DNA of 64,000 nucleotides from Ciborinia camelliae (taxonomy: Eukaryota > Ascomycota > Leotiomycetes > Helotiales > Sclerotiniaceae), in the NCBI GenBank assembly GCA_025890175.1, contig JANPYM010000001.1, forward strand, positions 4,368,107-4,432,106, written 5' to 3'. The notes under the pieces are model-generated. The model made no database searches. It was not told where the DNA came from and saw only the letters and a program-made list of their open reading frames with translations. A program made the translations under genes and the position numbers. Below are positions 12,401 through 23,672 of the stretch, one piece after another (position 1 is the first letter of the stretch; every line of letters begins with the position of its first letter).

Positions 12401-13259
12401 AACAAGACGAAGGATGTTGTTGAAAATACATGAACTATTTGCAGATTAGAGGTTTCTTGGCTGTTTGCGAACACACGGATGGAAGGAAGGACGCATTTAT
12501 CTCTCCGTTTTCCGAGAATTCTGGTTTTAAGTAAGGGAAACCGTGTCCGTAGGTACTCTTGTTGTTCTATTGGATTGACTAGGCTTGGGTCTTCAGAACG
12601 ACTTCCTTGTACGGGCCTCTCTTTCGAATTTTTCCCACTGCCGCTGATATATTTCCTCAATCAATTCCCATCACCTCGACAAAATGCATATCATAATGAC
12701 TATAGTTGCCAACACAGCTAGTTTTCATGTTCATATTCGGAGCTTTTTGGTATTGTTTCAATGCACAATTTCAAAACTGCTGAACTAAGTTACATTTTTG
12801 GAATCGGATTTCTCTCTCCTTTCAATTATTTCGAGTCAAACAATCACAATCATTTTTGAGCAAAACATACAAAAGTCCCAGCAGAGTGGGTATATGCCCC
12901 ATACACTATTATCCTATTCTGCCCCGTACAAGTGGATTGTAAGTGGATTCCTCATGAGCCTAAAACTTTCAATCGTATCATACTCTTATCATGTGGTCAT
13001 AGGTTTACTGTGGCTATTGGTGATATCTGAATCATGTTCCCACAAGTAAATTCTAAATGTCGTAATATCCCCATTTTTTCAATTGTCTTAGCCCCTTCAT
13101 TTTTCAAATCTAGGAAGCGTGGTTAAAATTCTCCATGTTCCTAGTGTCCCCGCTACCCCAGATTATTCGCCTAGTTCGGTTAAATGAGGGTGGGTATTTA
13201 CCGAGCCCCCTAATAGTTCCGCGGCTTTTGTCAACATCAATGTGGCATGTATTCAATGA

Positions 13260-13644
13260 ATGTTGGCCCAAAAACCAGCTGGTTTAAAATTTCAATTTGC
13301 AGATTATACTCAGCTTACTTCCCAGAGAGTGTGGTCACTTTTGTGCATGTTTTTTGAAATTCTGGTTTCGGTTTTGAGAGATGGTGGTCTAATACTCGCT
13401 AAGCTTGTCCTAACCAAGTCTACTCTCCACCTAGTTGTTCTAGCTCCTGACTCAAAAGATAGTGTCGTTTTCAAAAGAACTTGGCAATTCTTTTCCGGGG
13501 AACTTGTTGATTTTGACCCACCCCCTATTTATGGAGAAATATCCATATCTTGTATCCACTCCACTCCACTGTATTGTGATCGAACATGAAAATTTGGTTG
13601 TGTATGAAGAATTGTTGGGTGGTTCAGAATCTGACGATGATTAA
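13260..13644 (+). pseudogene. Unidentified coding-like stretch, possibly a relic
   Basis: Two overlapping plus-strand frames look coding-like. One (13260-13589) carries a hydrophobic segment (EILVSVLRDGGLILAKLVL) followed by VVFKRTWQFFSGELVDF. The other (13462-13644) ends in the acidic tail GGSESDDD. A single frameshift near 13560 could join them into one C-terminal region. I recognise no family, and an intron-containing hypothetical gene is an alternative. Confidence 0.25.
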
Positions 13645-13870
13645 ATATGAAGCTGTTGATCTTTCGTATGTGTAGTATTATTTTAATAGCTATAATCTAA
13701 TCATTTCTGAAAAATTAATTGCCAATCATTGATATGTGCCTGTTTGATATATGCCCGAAGATTTTAAATATATTATTGTTTTGATTGTTTGAATGTCTTA
13801 ATTTGGTGAAAAATAAACTCAGATGGAGGAAGAGAGAGCGTTTACAGGAAATTGACAGTGGACGCCTGAG

Positions 13871-14630
13871 AGGTATATATGAACATTAGACTGTATTGTA
13901 TAACAAAAAATGGAAGGTGTGGTGGAGTGGCCGTGTGGTCAGTCCTACCCCTTCCTGCGGAATTCAGGAGGTGGTGGTTTCCCATTCTTTTTTTTCGAAC
14001 TAATATTAAAGGTTTAAGAGATATATATCAACATGAGGTTGTATAGGATAACAAAAAATGGAAGGTGTGGTGGAGTGGCCGTGTGGTCAGTCCTACCCCT
14101 TCCTGCGGAATTCAGGAGGTGGTGGTTTCCCATTCTTTTTTTTTTCGAACTAATATTAAAGGTTTAAGAGATATATATCAACATGAGGTTGTATAGGATA
14201 ACAAAAAATGGAAGGTGTGGTGGAGTGGCCGTACTGGCTAGTCTGTGAGTACCCCTTCCTGCGGAATTCAGGTGGTGGTGGTTTCCCCCTTTTTTTCGTT
14301 TTTTCAAACTAACAAGAAAGGTCTAAGACATATATATGAACATGAGGTTGTATAGTATAACAAAAAATGGAAGGTGTGGTGGAGGCTGGCCGTACTGGCT
14401 AGTCCATGAGTACCCCTTCCTGCGGAATTCAGGTGGTGGTGGTTTCCCCCTTTTTTTCGTTTTTTCAAACTAACAAGAAAGGTCTAAGACATATATATGA
14501 ACATTAGGTTGTATAGTATAACAAAAAATGGAAGGTGTGGTGGAGACTGGCCGTACTGGCTAGTCCATGAGTACCCCTTCCTGCGGAATTAAGGAGGTGG
14601 TGGTTTCCCAACTTTTTTTTTTCTCATTCA
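13871..14630 (+). repeat. Five-unit tandem array with conserved hairpins and T-runs
   Basis: Five units repeat with spacings of 148, 150, 159 and 161 nt, measured at the T of AAAAAATGG (13911, 14059, 14209, 14368, 14529). Each unit holds, in order, an AT-rich TATA-like lead (ATATATATGAACAT, then GTATAGTATAAC), AAAAAATGGAAGG, a tRNA box-A-like segment (TGGCCGTGTGG or TGGCCGTACTGG), a stem TCCTG-CGGAATT-CAGGA shaped like a tRNA anticodon arm, GGTGGTGGTTTCCC, and a run of 7-10 T (13988, 14136, 14290, 14451, 14613). In units 4 and 5 an extra stem GACTGGCC-GTACT-GGCTAGTC can form. Core and T-run are conserved while the linkers drift. This resembles a tandem array of small Pol III-type transcription units, but no box B consensus (GGTTCGANTCC) is present. 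It could equally be an ordinary satellite. Confidence 0.75.
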
Positions 14631-15422
14631 AAAGATTAGCCTGCTTATAAAATTATGGATAGATAGTACGTACAGTGGGCCTCAATGCCAAAGCTCATTG
14701 TGGATGTCTCCATGATTCTGGATACCTATTTCTGTAAGTAATGAACAGCTAAGTTAATCATAAATCAAATCATATGTCATCAATATATTTAACTGTAGTA
14801 ACAATTAGACGCAGGATAAATATTGTTCTTGGTGGGATAGAATTCTGTAATGGGCACTTTCGAGGATACTATCTTCTGTCAAGGGAAGGTAAGATTACCA
14901 GGTGTATTAGCCAAAAACCTTCTGACTTTCCTTCTGTGTTCATCACGGTTAAGTGTTACATATTAATTTCGTGCAATATCAATTTTCATTATCATTCTCA
15001 ACTTTCACCCAAATAACAGCCAAGCATCTGTTGACCATTGACAAAATATTGCCAGTAGGTGTACAGAAAGACTCATAAAAACAACGTGAAACTTGAATAT
15101 AAAAACATGCTATCAATACCTAATTTCACACACCAAGCCCCAATGGAATCATTCAATACAAATCAAACAATAAGACTATGCAATTTGATCAAAATAATTT
15201 GAAGGTTAGGAAAGATTGTATGATTCTCTCTTGGGATTCATGAGCTTATTCGACCCCATTAGCTCCACAGTTCTATTTGATACTATATCTATTTAGTTAA
15301 CACGTATCACTCCATAAAAGCATCCGAATTAGCGAAGTATTTAACGCAACTCAAATTCGTATTTTGGGATATTCAATGTTTGAATTTCTTATTTTTAATT
15401 TCATAAAATATATTCGACAATC

Positions 15423-15439
15423 CTAGGTTTGACTCCTGG
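15423..15439 (+). other. Isolated tRNA T-arm-like fragment
   Basis: A CTAGG stem, a 7-nt TTTGACT loop and a CCTGG stem form a five-pair T-arm with one G-T pair. The segment GGTTTGACTCC is one base from the box B consensus. A short T-run follows at 15452. No matching acceptor, D or anticodon arm lies directly upstream, so this is at most a 3' tRNA or SINE fragment. Confidence 0.35.
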
Positions 15440-15791
15440 GTTGGGCATTCATTTTTGCACGTTGTATATTTTTATTTTGTGATATGATTTTGAAGTAGCT
15501 TTAAGAGAAGAGGCGTTTCTTTTTGGAAATCTTTTTGAGGAAAGGGAAAGGAAGAAGTGGATAGGAGGAAGTGGTCCAAGTGGATAAGAAAGTTCTGTTA
15601 GAGGGGGGGTGAAGTAGAACTTGATCGAATACTTGAATTTTAGATTGTATTAGTATATTTGAATGTGCAGGTGACTTTTCATTCTCAAATAACTTATATT
15701 GAACAAATGGACTAGGTGTTACAAAGTAGTATTAGTACAATATATAGTATGTTAGCATCGCCAAGCCTTCGAGCTTAGTATTTCCCCTTTT

Positions 15792-15832
15792 GGGCGGTTG
15801 ACCTAGTGGTAAAGTTGACGATCACTTCGTCA
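15792..15832 (+). pseudogene. 5' part of a tRNA-Val(CAC)-like sequence
   Basis: A box-A-like TGACCTAGTGGTAA (15799-15812) sits inside a weak D-arm. It is followed by a perfect five-pair anticodon-type arm TGACG-ATCACTT-CGTCA (15816-15832) whose 7-nt loop has T33 and would read CAC at positions 34-36. The expected T-arm and 3' acceptor strand are absent or degraded, so it is not a functional tRNA gene. A tRNA relic or SINE head is the best reading. Confidence 0.4.
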
Positions 15833-16252
15833 CATTCGGATTTGTTGATGGAACGAATAGCCATATATTTTTAATTTTTAAAATAGTTTGGAATATTGAA
15901 GGGCTCTAAATATTCAATTATGATCAAAGGTAGATGTTAGCTTCAAATATTTCAACAGATTTGAATGTTCAGGTGGTTTCTAATTTTCGAGTTATTCCGA
16001 ATATTCCTTATCATTGCTTTTGCTATGGGCTCCTCACATTCTCTCAAAGCTCCCGGCTATATCTATTCATAAATCTTGGCATAGTAATTGAATACAGGTA
16101 AGATGTTGGTGGCCATATGCCATTTAAATTCACATTTTTGGGCGTACCTGCTACAATCCTATTCTTCCTGTGAATCAACTTACTGTAAATGTTGATCCGG
16201 GCAGCCCAAATTGCCACCCAATGTCGAAATTACAGATTACGCAAAGAAATCG

Positions 16253-16392
16253 ACAAATATACTGACTCGACATATATACTGACTCGACATATATACTGAC
16301 TCGACATATATACTGACTCGACATATATACTGACTCGACATATATACTGACTCGACATATATACTGACTCGACATATATACTGACTCAACAT
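16253..16392. repeat. 17-bp minisatellite, about eight units
   Basis: The unit ACTGACTCGACATATAT repeats eight times in near-perfect register (starts 16261, 16278, 16295, 16312, 16329, 16346, 16363, 16380). Only the edge units vary. It ends about 95 nt upstream of the TATA box at 16488, so it lies in the apparent promoter of the candidate minigene. Minus-strand frames through it are repeat translations. Confidence 0.93.
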
Positions 16393-16487
16393 AAAGTAAG
16401 CTAGTTGGGCTAAGGAACACCGGCTCGTTTCCAGACCCTCTTTTAGTGCAGATGTAAATAGACTATAATTTAGTGTCCTCTGTTGCA

Positions 16488-16494
16488 TATAAAA
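16488..16494 (+). promoter_or_regulatory. TATA box of candidate minigene
   Basis: TATAAAA lies 112 nt upstream of the ATG at 16600 and is followed by a CT-rich then CA-rich leader. Spacing and leader match those of the 2EXR-like gene at 1515. Confidence 0.5.
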
Positions 16495-16599
16495 CGGTTC
16501 GTTTACTCTCAGCTTTTCATCAAAGTTCCTTTTCCTTCATACAATCCGCTCACTTCAGACAACCAAGAAAGATTCTAACACAAACAATAATCTTTCAGA

Positions 16600-16919
16600 A
16601 TGGTCTCGAAGACACCCAAGTTTCAGGTAAATTTACTTTCACATCATTATAGTATCAATCGGTCTATTGCTAATGGTTACATAGAGATACGGGCATGTCT
16701 CGACCGTGAAATCTTGTTTATCCACCCCCCAGCCATTACAAGTATGCTATTGGCACTGATAAGTTATTTTCTGATATAATATCAATTCAATCAGTACTAA
16801 TACTTCTGTAGAGGGCAAATTACTCTGGATCCCCATCATGGGGGAGATTGTTTAACGCAACTTTTATTATCACCCCAGGCTTTGAAGTGATGCGATTTTC
16901 TGGTATTAAATATTCATGA
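16600..16919 (+). CDS. Candidate three-exon minigene, 63 aa, unknown function
   Basis: Exons 16600-16626, 16685-16741 and 16812-16919 join in phase 0 at both junctions into a 63-aa frame ending in TGA. Intron 1 is 58 nt (GTAAAT donor, GCTAAT branch, ATAG acceptor). Intron 2 is 70 nt (GTATGC donor, TACTAAT branch, TGTAG acceptor). A TATA box at 16488 and a CT-rich leader precede the ATG. The protein begins MVSKTPKFQ and ends SGIKYS; it is basic, with no signal peptide, membrane segment or domain that I recognise. Because the longest exon is 108 nt, simple ORF calling misses it. Two canonical introns that keep the frame are unlikely by chance but not impossible, and exon 1 is only nine codons. 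Transcript evidence would decide. Confidence 0.45.
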
Positions 16920-19410
16920 AACTAACTATACACTAGGAGGTAGGTACTTTCCTTTGTCGAACACGTATCCCTCTTTCCACACTTCAAGATATGGGTCATC
17001 GAATGTCTTAAGCTATCTACCCAATAATTCAATATTTTTATGAGGCTAATCCGAGGCTAAGACTAGCCCCTTCATTAGCCGAGCCCCTAACCCTTAGCCC
17101 CATCCCCTGCAAGTATCGACGTCACTCAAGTACCAAAATCCCCATGAAATCTTACCTACTGACTCTATAGCCTTGATCCAGCTAGTCGATTTACTAGCTT
17201 ATTGACTAACCATGTTAGGGACCACATGTAATGATAGGGATGATTCACAAAGTCTCTTTCGCCAGACCACAAAGTAACCATAAGCTTTATACCTTAACTG
17301 AGTTGAGATTATCACGGGCTATTCAACATCTTCAACCCGATCCGAAAGATTCATAATTAAATTCTCGGCATGAGCATAGAGAATGCCATTAACTTGATGA
17401 AAAGTGGTTGCCTGTCTATACTCTCATCCTATTATCCTTTTTATTATTTTTAAGCGAGGAAAAATATACATGCATTTAACTTCAAAAACAAGGAGGCTAA
17501 AGATTCATAGAAAGCGCAAGGAATAAAAGAAGAAGAGGGCAAGAAAATAATAAGATGGAGGGAAAAAAAGGTGAAGTGAATAGAAACTCCTTCATTATGA
17601 AGCCATTCTCTCGACCAAGTTAAATTCATTAAAGGCCTCTAACATATGAAGGATCTACCAGCCGCCTTCATTTTGCGATCCAGCTTGCTGTCGATCTATA
17701 ATTAGGAATCTTCTAACAATAGGATCTACTTCCAACCACTACATATCCTATATCCCCAAGATTGAAGCAGGGGACCGCTTTCTTCGAGGGGTGAATGTGA
17801 TGAGAATGGGATGGGAAGGGGGGTATTGCGTGGAGATTCGGAAATGCTCAATACCCACGAGTTCGATGGTTAAAAATAACGAGAGCAGAAGATATTCAGA
17901 TTCTTGACATTCGGCCATATTTTATAAATCCCAAGGAGCCTAGATTTCTCCGATCAATGTGTACCTCCCGTCTATAACCGTAGTACTGGTTTAATTTTGC
18001 ACAATTTGCTTTCAAATACGGTCAAGACGTCCTTGAACAGATAGATATTGTTGCGTCATATGCTACAGCATATACGACATGGCCGCATGCATCTGTCCTA
18101 AGGCCTTCCGTGTTTATATAGGTCTCCCGGCTTACACCCTTAAATCATTATCAATAATAATAAATACAACCATATACCATATTCTTATTGTTCACTTCCA
18201 CCATACGTATACTTCGATCTGGAATGATTCCACAGATACAGTTTTCTAATCTTTTGAAACTCGTATCTCTCTTAGAGATGGGAAGCGATAAGATGGGATA
18301 AAGTTCATCTTTCGAGTATGTTAGTCCTTCAAGAGGGGCAAGAGGGTTGGTTAGTTATATGGGAAATAATATCGTCGAACGGAATCTAAAAATCAGCTCA
18401 GGACCACATGAAGAGGACTGATACTTATCAAGGGAGTAACGCCCTATAAGGGCCCATAGAAGGATCTATCATTGTTGTCAACGTTTCAAGTTTCGAGTAA
18501 ATTATCGTGGCGAATAATAATAATAACAAATGGCGGTTACAACTTCCATATTTCATAAGCATAAAGGAGGGAGAATGGTAGTAAGGATTATGATTATATT
18601 TATAGTAATGAGTAGTAATATCTAATCAATACCATCGACAGTAATCCCACATTGCACTTTGCACCTAACGATGAAATCAACCTCTCAGCTCTCAAACTAC
18701 AAAAAACAATACAACACAGCCTTTACTTCCTTACCCCAGACCCCGGCCTCCATCACTGAACAGGTATCTACAATATCGCTCCTATGGACATTTCGCCCAT
18801 TTCTGTTGTGTATATAATGTCCGTATTGCAAAGTTCATCATTCTTATATCACACTCTAAACTTCTGCTATATTGGGCAGCGAATTATTTCTCGCATCGAA
18901 CATAGAACACAGAATAAATTAGGAAGAAGTATCCTTTAAACATGAATATCATGAGATGCAAGGAGGAAAGAAGGAAAGAAAAGGAAATATACTCATATAC
19001 TTCCACCACCACACCCAACAGTTAATAGGGGGATGTATACTCAGTACACTTCAACAGCATTAATCCAACTCCCCCAGAAGAATAACGCACTTAACCATGA
19101 ACCATCCTATACAAAGTGCCGCCATCGCCATCACCACTCATATATAACATCATTTCAGAGCAATCACCTCGTACAGAAAATATATCGTTAAGCAATATTT
19201 TAAGATTTTAAATTCGTGGAGAGCTTTTCCATTCACAACTCCTAGGGCAGTCCAAATCCGCATGGTATTTTTAGTAACATTAATTTCCCACATTTCCCAT
19301 CATCAAGCATAGCTAATTGCCCATCATCATCATCCCATTCTACCATTCTACCTTACTAAAATGCCATGGTATAGATAAAATATCTATGCCATCAATTGAC
19401 GACTGTCCAT
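16920..19410. other. 2.5 kb AT-rich intergenic region
   Basis: No gene seen. The last several hundred nt are probably the 3' UTR of the Zn2Cys6 gene on the minus strand. A 48-codon frame at 18671-18817 is the only ATG-started stretch I noticed, and nothing else supports it. Confidence 0.5.
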
Positions 19411-22400
19411 TCATCTACCAGGAGTATTAGCCCCCATAAAAGGACCACCGAACGGATTCAACGGGTCATGCTGTTGATCTTGACCGTCACCACCAGAGGG
19501 TGAAGATTCTAGATTCGTCGGATAGAATTGAAATGCTGGATCAATTGCATTTCCATTCCCTATAAATTGATCCCATTGTTCCTATTCCTCAATTAGCAAC
19601 TCAACCAATGTAAACTTCAGGCATGGGAGTCAGTTGAACTAAACTTACCCAATCGAGATTTGCCGGTAGATCCATCATCCCAGGAGCATTTCCGGCGTTG
19701 CCGAACATGGAAAAGGGAGATGCTCCAGCATTCATGGTGGCAAAAGGATTCATGTTATTATCGAGAGTGAATGGAGTCAGACCACTTCCACTCGATTCGC
19801 CCATATTCAACTCCATGTTGGTATATCCTGCTGAAGATTGACTCATGCTGTTGAAAAGCGCTGCCGAGTTTGGTGACAGACCACCAGAAAGCATACCCAG
19901 AGTCATGGCTGCCGAGTGCTCAGGTCTGAGACTTTCGTCATCAAATTGTGAGAAAGCTTCTGCTGTAGTCATAGGTGCAGCAGCAGTATTAGCGGCTGGA
20001 GCCCTGCTAGCGTTTAGCTTCTCGAGGATAATATTCAAAGTTTTGCAGGCTTTGAAGGCCTCCATCGACTCTTCCATAGTTTCACTCCAGATATTTTGCG
20101 AAGTTTCAAGAGCTTTCAGCATATCGGCAAGTTGTTCTATTTTCCAGAAATGTCTATCGTTCGCCTGACCTTGATGCATCAGAGTATCATAATGGAGTTC
20201 GAGGCATACTATCATTGCAGCGAGTAAATAATCATGCTTGGTAATGGATGATATCGCCCATCTCATTGAACGCAATCGTCCCCCAGGTTTAGATTCAAGA
20301 TGAAGTTTGTGTTGATGTCGAAGAATTTCCATCGCAGCATCGACACAGGCTCGACGGGAATGATCGTAGCGAGAGTTTTGTCTCGCACGTGCAAGGTATT
20401 TGCGATGAAGGACACACATAGTCTTCTGCCAGAGAATATCCACATTGAATCTATGCATCAAGAGCGTCGCAGGATCATGCATACATTCTTCCAAGGGTCG
20501 GAGTCGAAGGTGCGGAGCAAGATTGCGTTTTAATTCCCACAATTTATTATCTCGTCCAAGAACATCATCATACGCAATACCTTTAGGATTAACACTTTGT
20601 ATTTCCTCTAGTATGCAATTAAGTTCATTTCCTATGTTGACTTTGGCGAGCATGTAGGATATAGGAGTAGGCTCAGTATTCGGTCTCGCGGGTGGTAATG
20701 TTTTTGAATCTGGACCAAACTCATCTTCAAATATGTTGCGAGGAGGTTTTGTATCACAGTCGCTATCACGGATCATACTTGGAAGAGCCAATTGAAAGGA
20801 GAACATCGTGTCCATGACACGTATGAATCCCCATATCCGACGACGCATCTCACCTTGGAAAGGGGAGATACCTGGAAAGTTGCTTGGATCCCGATGATAA
20901 CCCATCCGCATTGATAGTCGAGTGATCATGCCGATTATGACCCAAAGTCCCACTTCAGCATCCCAACGGCTCGCATATTCGCCGTGTACATATAGGATCA
21001 ACGTTTCAATCGTGTAGAGAGATGATTTGGTATAATCGGAGTTCACAAGACACTGGACCGTTCGCAGCCTAAACTCTTCGGCTATGTCGAGAGTACGGCC
21101 TGTAGAAAAAGTTAGTATCGTGAAGAGGAAGCCTCTAGAAATAACACGAAAAATTAAGCAAAGGTGGGAACAATAAACATGAGCTATCTACCTCTCCATT
21201 CCGGTGGTTCATCCCCAATCTTGTGGTATGATTGCATAGCTAAGCAGAGTATCGAATATAAAAGGCCTAGCCATACTATCGAGGTTTTCGTCGGATCTTG
21301 CCAATGGGTTTGCATCTCCTTATGGAAAGTTGGAGAATGAATAATGTTTACCGCTGGGTCGTATGTGTTGAAATATCTAGGTAATTAACTGTTAGTTAAG
21401 TCTTCGTTTCTTTGATATTACTATAGACGGACCTCGTGATGAGTTTATCAACTTCAGGTTTCGAAGGGAGCGCGTTTCGGAGTTCATCATCTGTAGCAGG
21501 CGTATGTGCACCGAATAAAAATGCAGGGCCATCACTAGCAGGTGGCTTTTGAGATTTAATTTTTTCGTAGTTGTTTTCCAGTTCTTTTTTGTGGTTAATG
21601 AAATAGCTTTTGACTTCTGCAATCTTTTTCACAAATTAGTAGCGGTTTCTCATCCAAATTAAATTTAGAAGAATATTAACGAAATATTAGGACGGAAAAA
21701 TTGCCCATCATTGATCATTCTCTAAAGCCATCTTGTCCAGATATTTGGCCCGAGAGGCTGGATTGGCGACTTGCAGATTTGCATCGAGCCAAATCGTTCA
21801 TTTCGATATGATCATGTATTGAAAAGGAAAATGGGATTTATAACATACATCTGCTAAAACCAAATGCCAATGCGAATCTCCTAAATATGTTGTCTTTCCT
21901 TTATCGGGGTCAACCTTCATGACACCCAGTGAGTTAGCAACACCATCTACATCACTATCTTCATCACTTCCTTCTTTGATCATATCATCGTCGTCTTGTT
22001 CTAAATCGAGAGGAAAGGATGAACCCGCACTATCGCTCTGGGAGTTAATGGCAGCGGCAGCAGCAGCTGGGCCTGCAGATGAGGCACCATTTGTCATCAA
22101 GGATAATACTAAGCCTTCTAAACGGTCAATACGATTCTGCATATCATCGGGACTGGTTGCTCCTTGACTTTGATTCTTCTTTCGTGTGCCCGGTGCAGCA
22201 TACGAGCACGAGGAAGCGTCACCTCTCCTCGTGCAATTCTCGCATGGATGCGACCTGTTACATTTCAACCTATTTGTAAGAAATATTAGTATAATTGTGC
22301 CAGATAACTAGGTGCTGACAGCATAGAACTGGTCGCACTCACTTTCTGTGCCGGCAAGGCCCACATGAGAGAGGAATCCTGTTTCTCTTCCGGACAACCC

Positions 22401-22467
22401 GATACTGGCCTTCTGGAGAGTGCACTCCGGCGCTCGAAGACGTAGTGGAAGGGGGCGTAGGAGTCAT
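19411..22467 (-). CDS. Zn2Cys6 fungal transcription factor, 847 aa, six exons
   Basis: Exons on the minus strand: 22467-22343, 22269-21849, 21623-21433, 21376-21192, 21099-19649 and 19581-19411. All phases agree and the product is 847 aa. Residues about 32-62 are the binuclear zinc cluster (LSCGPCRHRKLKC then CENCTRRG), which contacts DNA, followed by a short coiled coil (IDRLEGLVLSL) that should mediate dimerisation. The middle homology region (fungal_trans domain) spans about 240-560, with ITRYFNTYDPAV and RRRIWGFIRVMD visible. The C terminus is rich in Asn, Ser, Gly and Met (NPF and NNMNPFA segments), as in activation domains. Five introns measure 73, 225, 56, 92 and 67 nt; the 225-nt one is unusually long. 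Function should be nuclear, sequence-specific regulation. The target pathway cannot be told from sequence. Confidence 0.92.
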
Positions 22468-23585
22468 GATGATAAATTATTGATTTGTGAAGAGAAATGG
22501 AAGAGGCACGCCCAAGGCCAAGGTTTTGAGTAAACTCAAAAGCTCACAGGAGTGAGTGGACCCTATCCAAATACAGAATATCTTTATCAATTTCTCACCT
22601 CTAGAGAGTAGGCGTAAGCCGGCCGTCTTGATTGAAGTGGATGCAGATGACGAACAATCTTATGTGCAGTGTTTGCCTGCACTAGCATCTCACATATAAA
22701 TTAATGACCCCCTTTCAAAAGTCCAGCTTTGCCCCTTGATGATTTACGATGACAGGGCAAAGCAACTTTAGCTTCCCTTCTTGTCAAAGTGTAAGACGGC
22801 AAATTCGAGAAATATGTTCTTCCTTGAATCCAAGCCTCCACAGATATTTATTTCCTGCCAATGATTTACCAGACACTATGTAGTGTTCACGATTGTCTCC
22901 GATTGCCCACACACTTTCTTTAACAATTAATATCATCAACCCACAGTATTGGCAGTACCCTCCAGTTCAGAGACAACGCCTAGTATTACTGATGTTCCCG
23001 AAGGTTGACAGAGTCGATAGCGCAAAAGGCCGAGTCTCCAAGGGTAGCTTCAATTATGTTCGCCCTTTACCTTCGACTAGGCAAACCAATAACCAATATG
23101 GATAGAAACAGTCCTCCTAGTTCTGAGGTATAAGTTAATCACCATGGGGGGTCCTTCCGGGGAGTCCGATGACCGAGGTGGGATATATTTTGATTTGTCG
23201 AGTGTGATTCGGGGAGTTTAGGAAATATGTGATTTTCTCTCTCATGCACAAGATATTATATCAATATGCGATCGCATATTCTGCAAAAACAGTCAGTCCT
23301 TGTGCCAAAGAACTGCGGGAATTTTGGGCAGTCAAATACTCACAAGGGGAGATAAATCTGCTGGTGGACGAGGTCTTTGATACTCGGAATTCGGTACCAG
23401 AACCATGAAAAGGATCGCCACCAGTTTATTATTTGATTTCAAATAATCAAAATATGACTTTTGAGTTTGAGAATATTTTGTCAAATAGATTTCATTCCAA
23501 ATCTCTATTGCCTTTGCGACAGCAATGTTGTAATATTTGAATGAGGTTGTTTGATAGCTAGTGGGATGTCAAATCAAATGATAGC

Positions 23586-23672
23586 CTCGAGCTAATGGAT
23601 CCTCGTAGCTTAATTGGAATGCTAGGTAAGGCTGCGGGCACTAGGTTGGATCCTCCCGGGTCTTGGCTCGAG
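23586..23672 (+). other. tRNA-like sequence inside an inverted repeat
   Basis: Box-A-like TAGCTTAATTGG (23606-23617) and box-B-like GGTTGGATCCT (23644-23654) are spaced nearly as in a tRNA gene. Acceptor and T-stem pairings fail, so it is not a working tRNA. CTCGAGC (23586) and GCTCGAG (23666) are inverted, and GGATCC is present just inside each arm, so the segment can fold back. It is a candidate tRNA relic, SINE remnant or structured RNA. Confidence 0.35.

Larger units (their letters stand above)
8441..13255. other. 4.8 kb intergenic region, repeats and palindrome only
   Basis: No gene is supported. The first 500 nt are probably the F-box 3' UTR. The stretch 8960-9150 is purine-rich on the plus strand. 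Palindromic DNA and microsatellites lie at 9193-9463. The stretch 10090-10470 is GC-richer and open on both strands (149 codons each way), so neither frame can be preferred. The stretch 11400-12700 has only short open frames with no recognisable content. Confidence 0.5.
14640..16250. other. AT-rich gene-poor DNA
   Basis: No coding frame is convincing. The only structured items are the two tRNA-like fragments listed separately. Base composition is strongly AT-biased. Confidence 0.5.

Noticed and set aside
13871..16392. CRISPR array interpretation of the two tandem repeats
   Set aside because: Units are contiguous or differ only by drift; there are no unique spacers, no cas genes, and the DNA is eukaryotic.
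16175..16488. Minus-strand frames of 81 and 83 codons with repeated Ser-Val-Tyr-Met peptides
   Set aside because: They are translations of the 17-bp minisatellite in different frames.
18671..18817. 48-codon plus-strand ATG frame
   Set aside because: No TATA box, splice structure or recognisable content; it lies downstream of the Zn2Cys6 gene in probable non-coding DNA.
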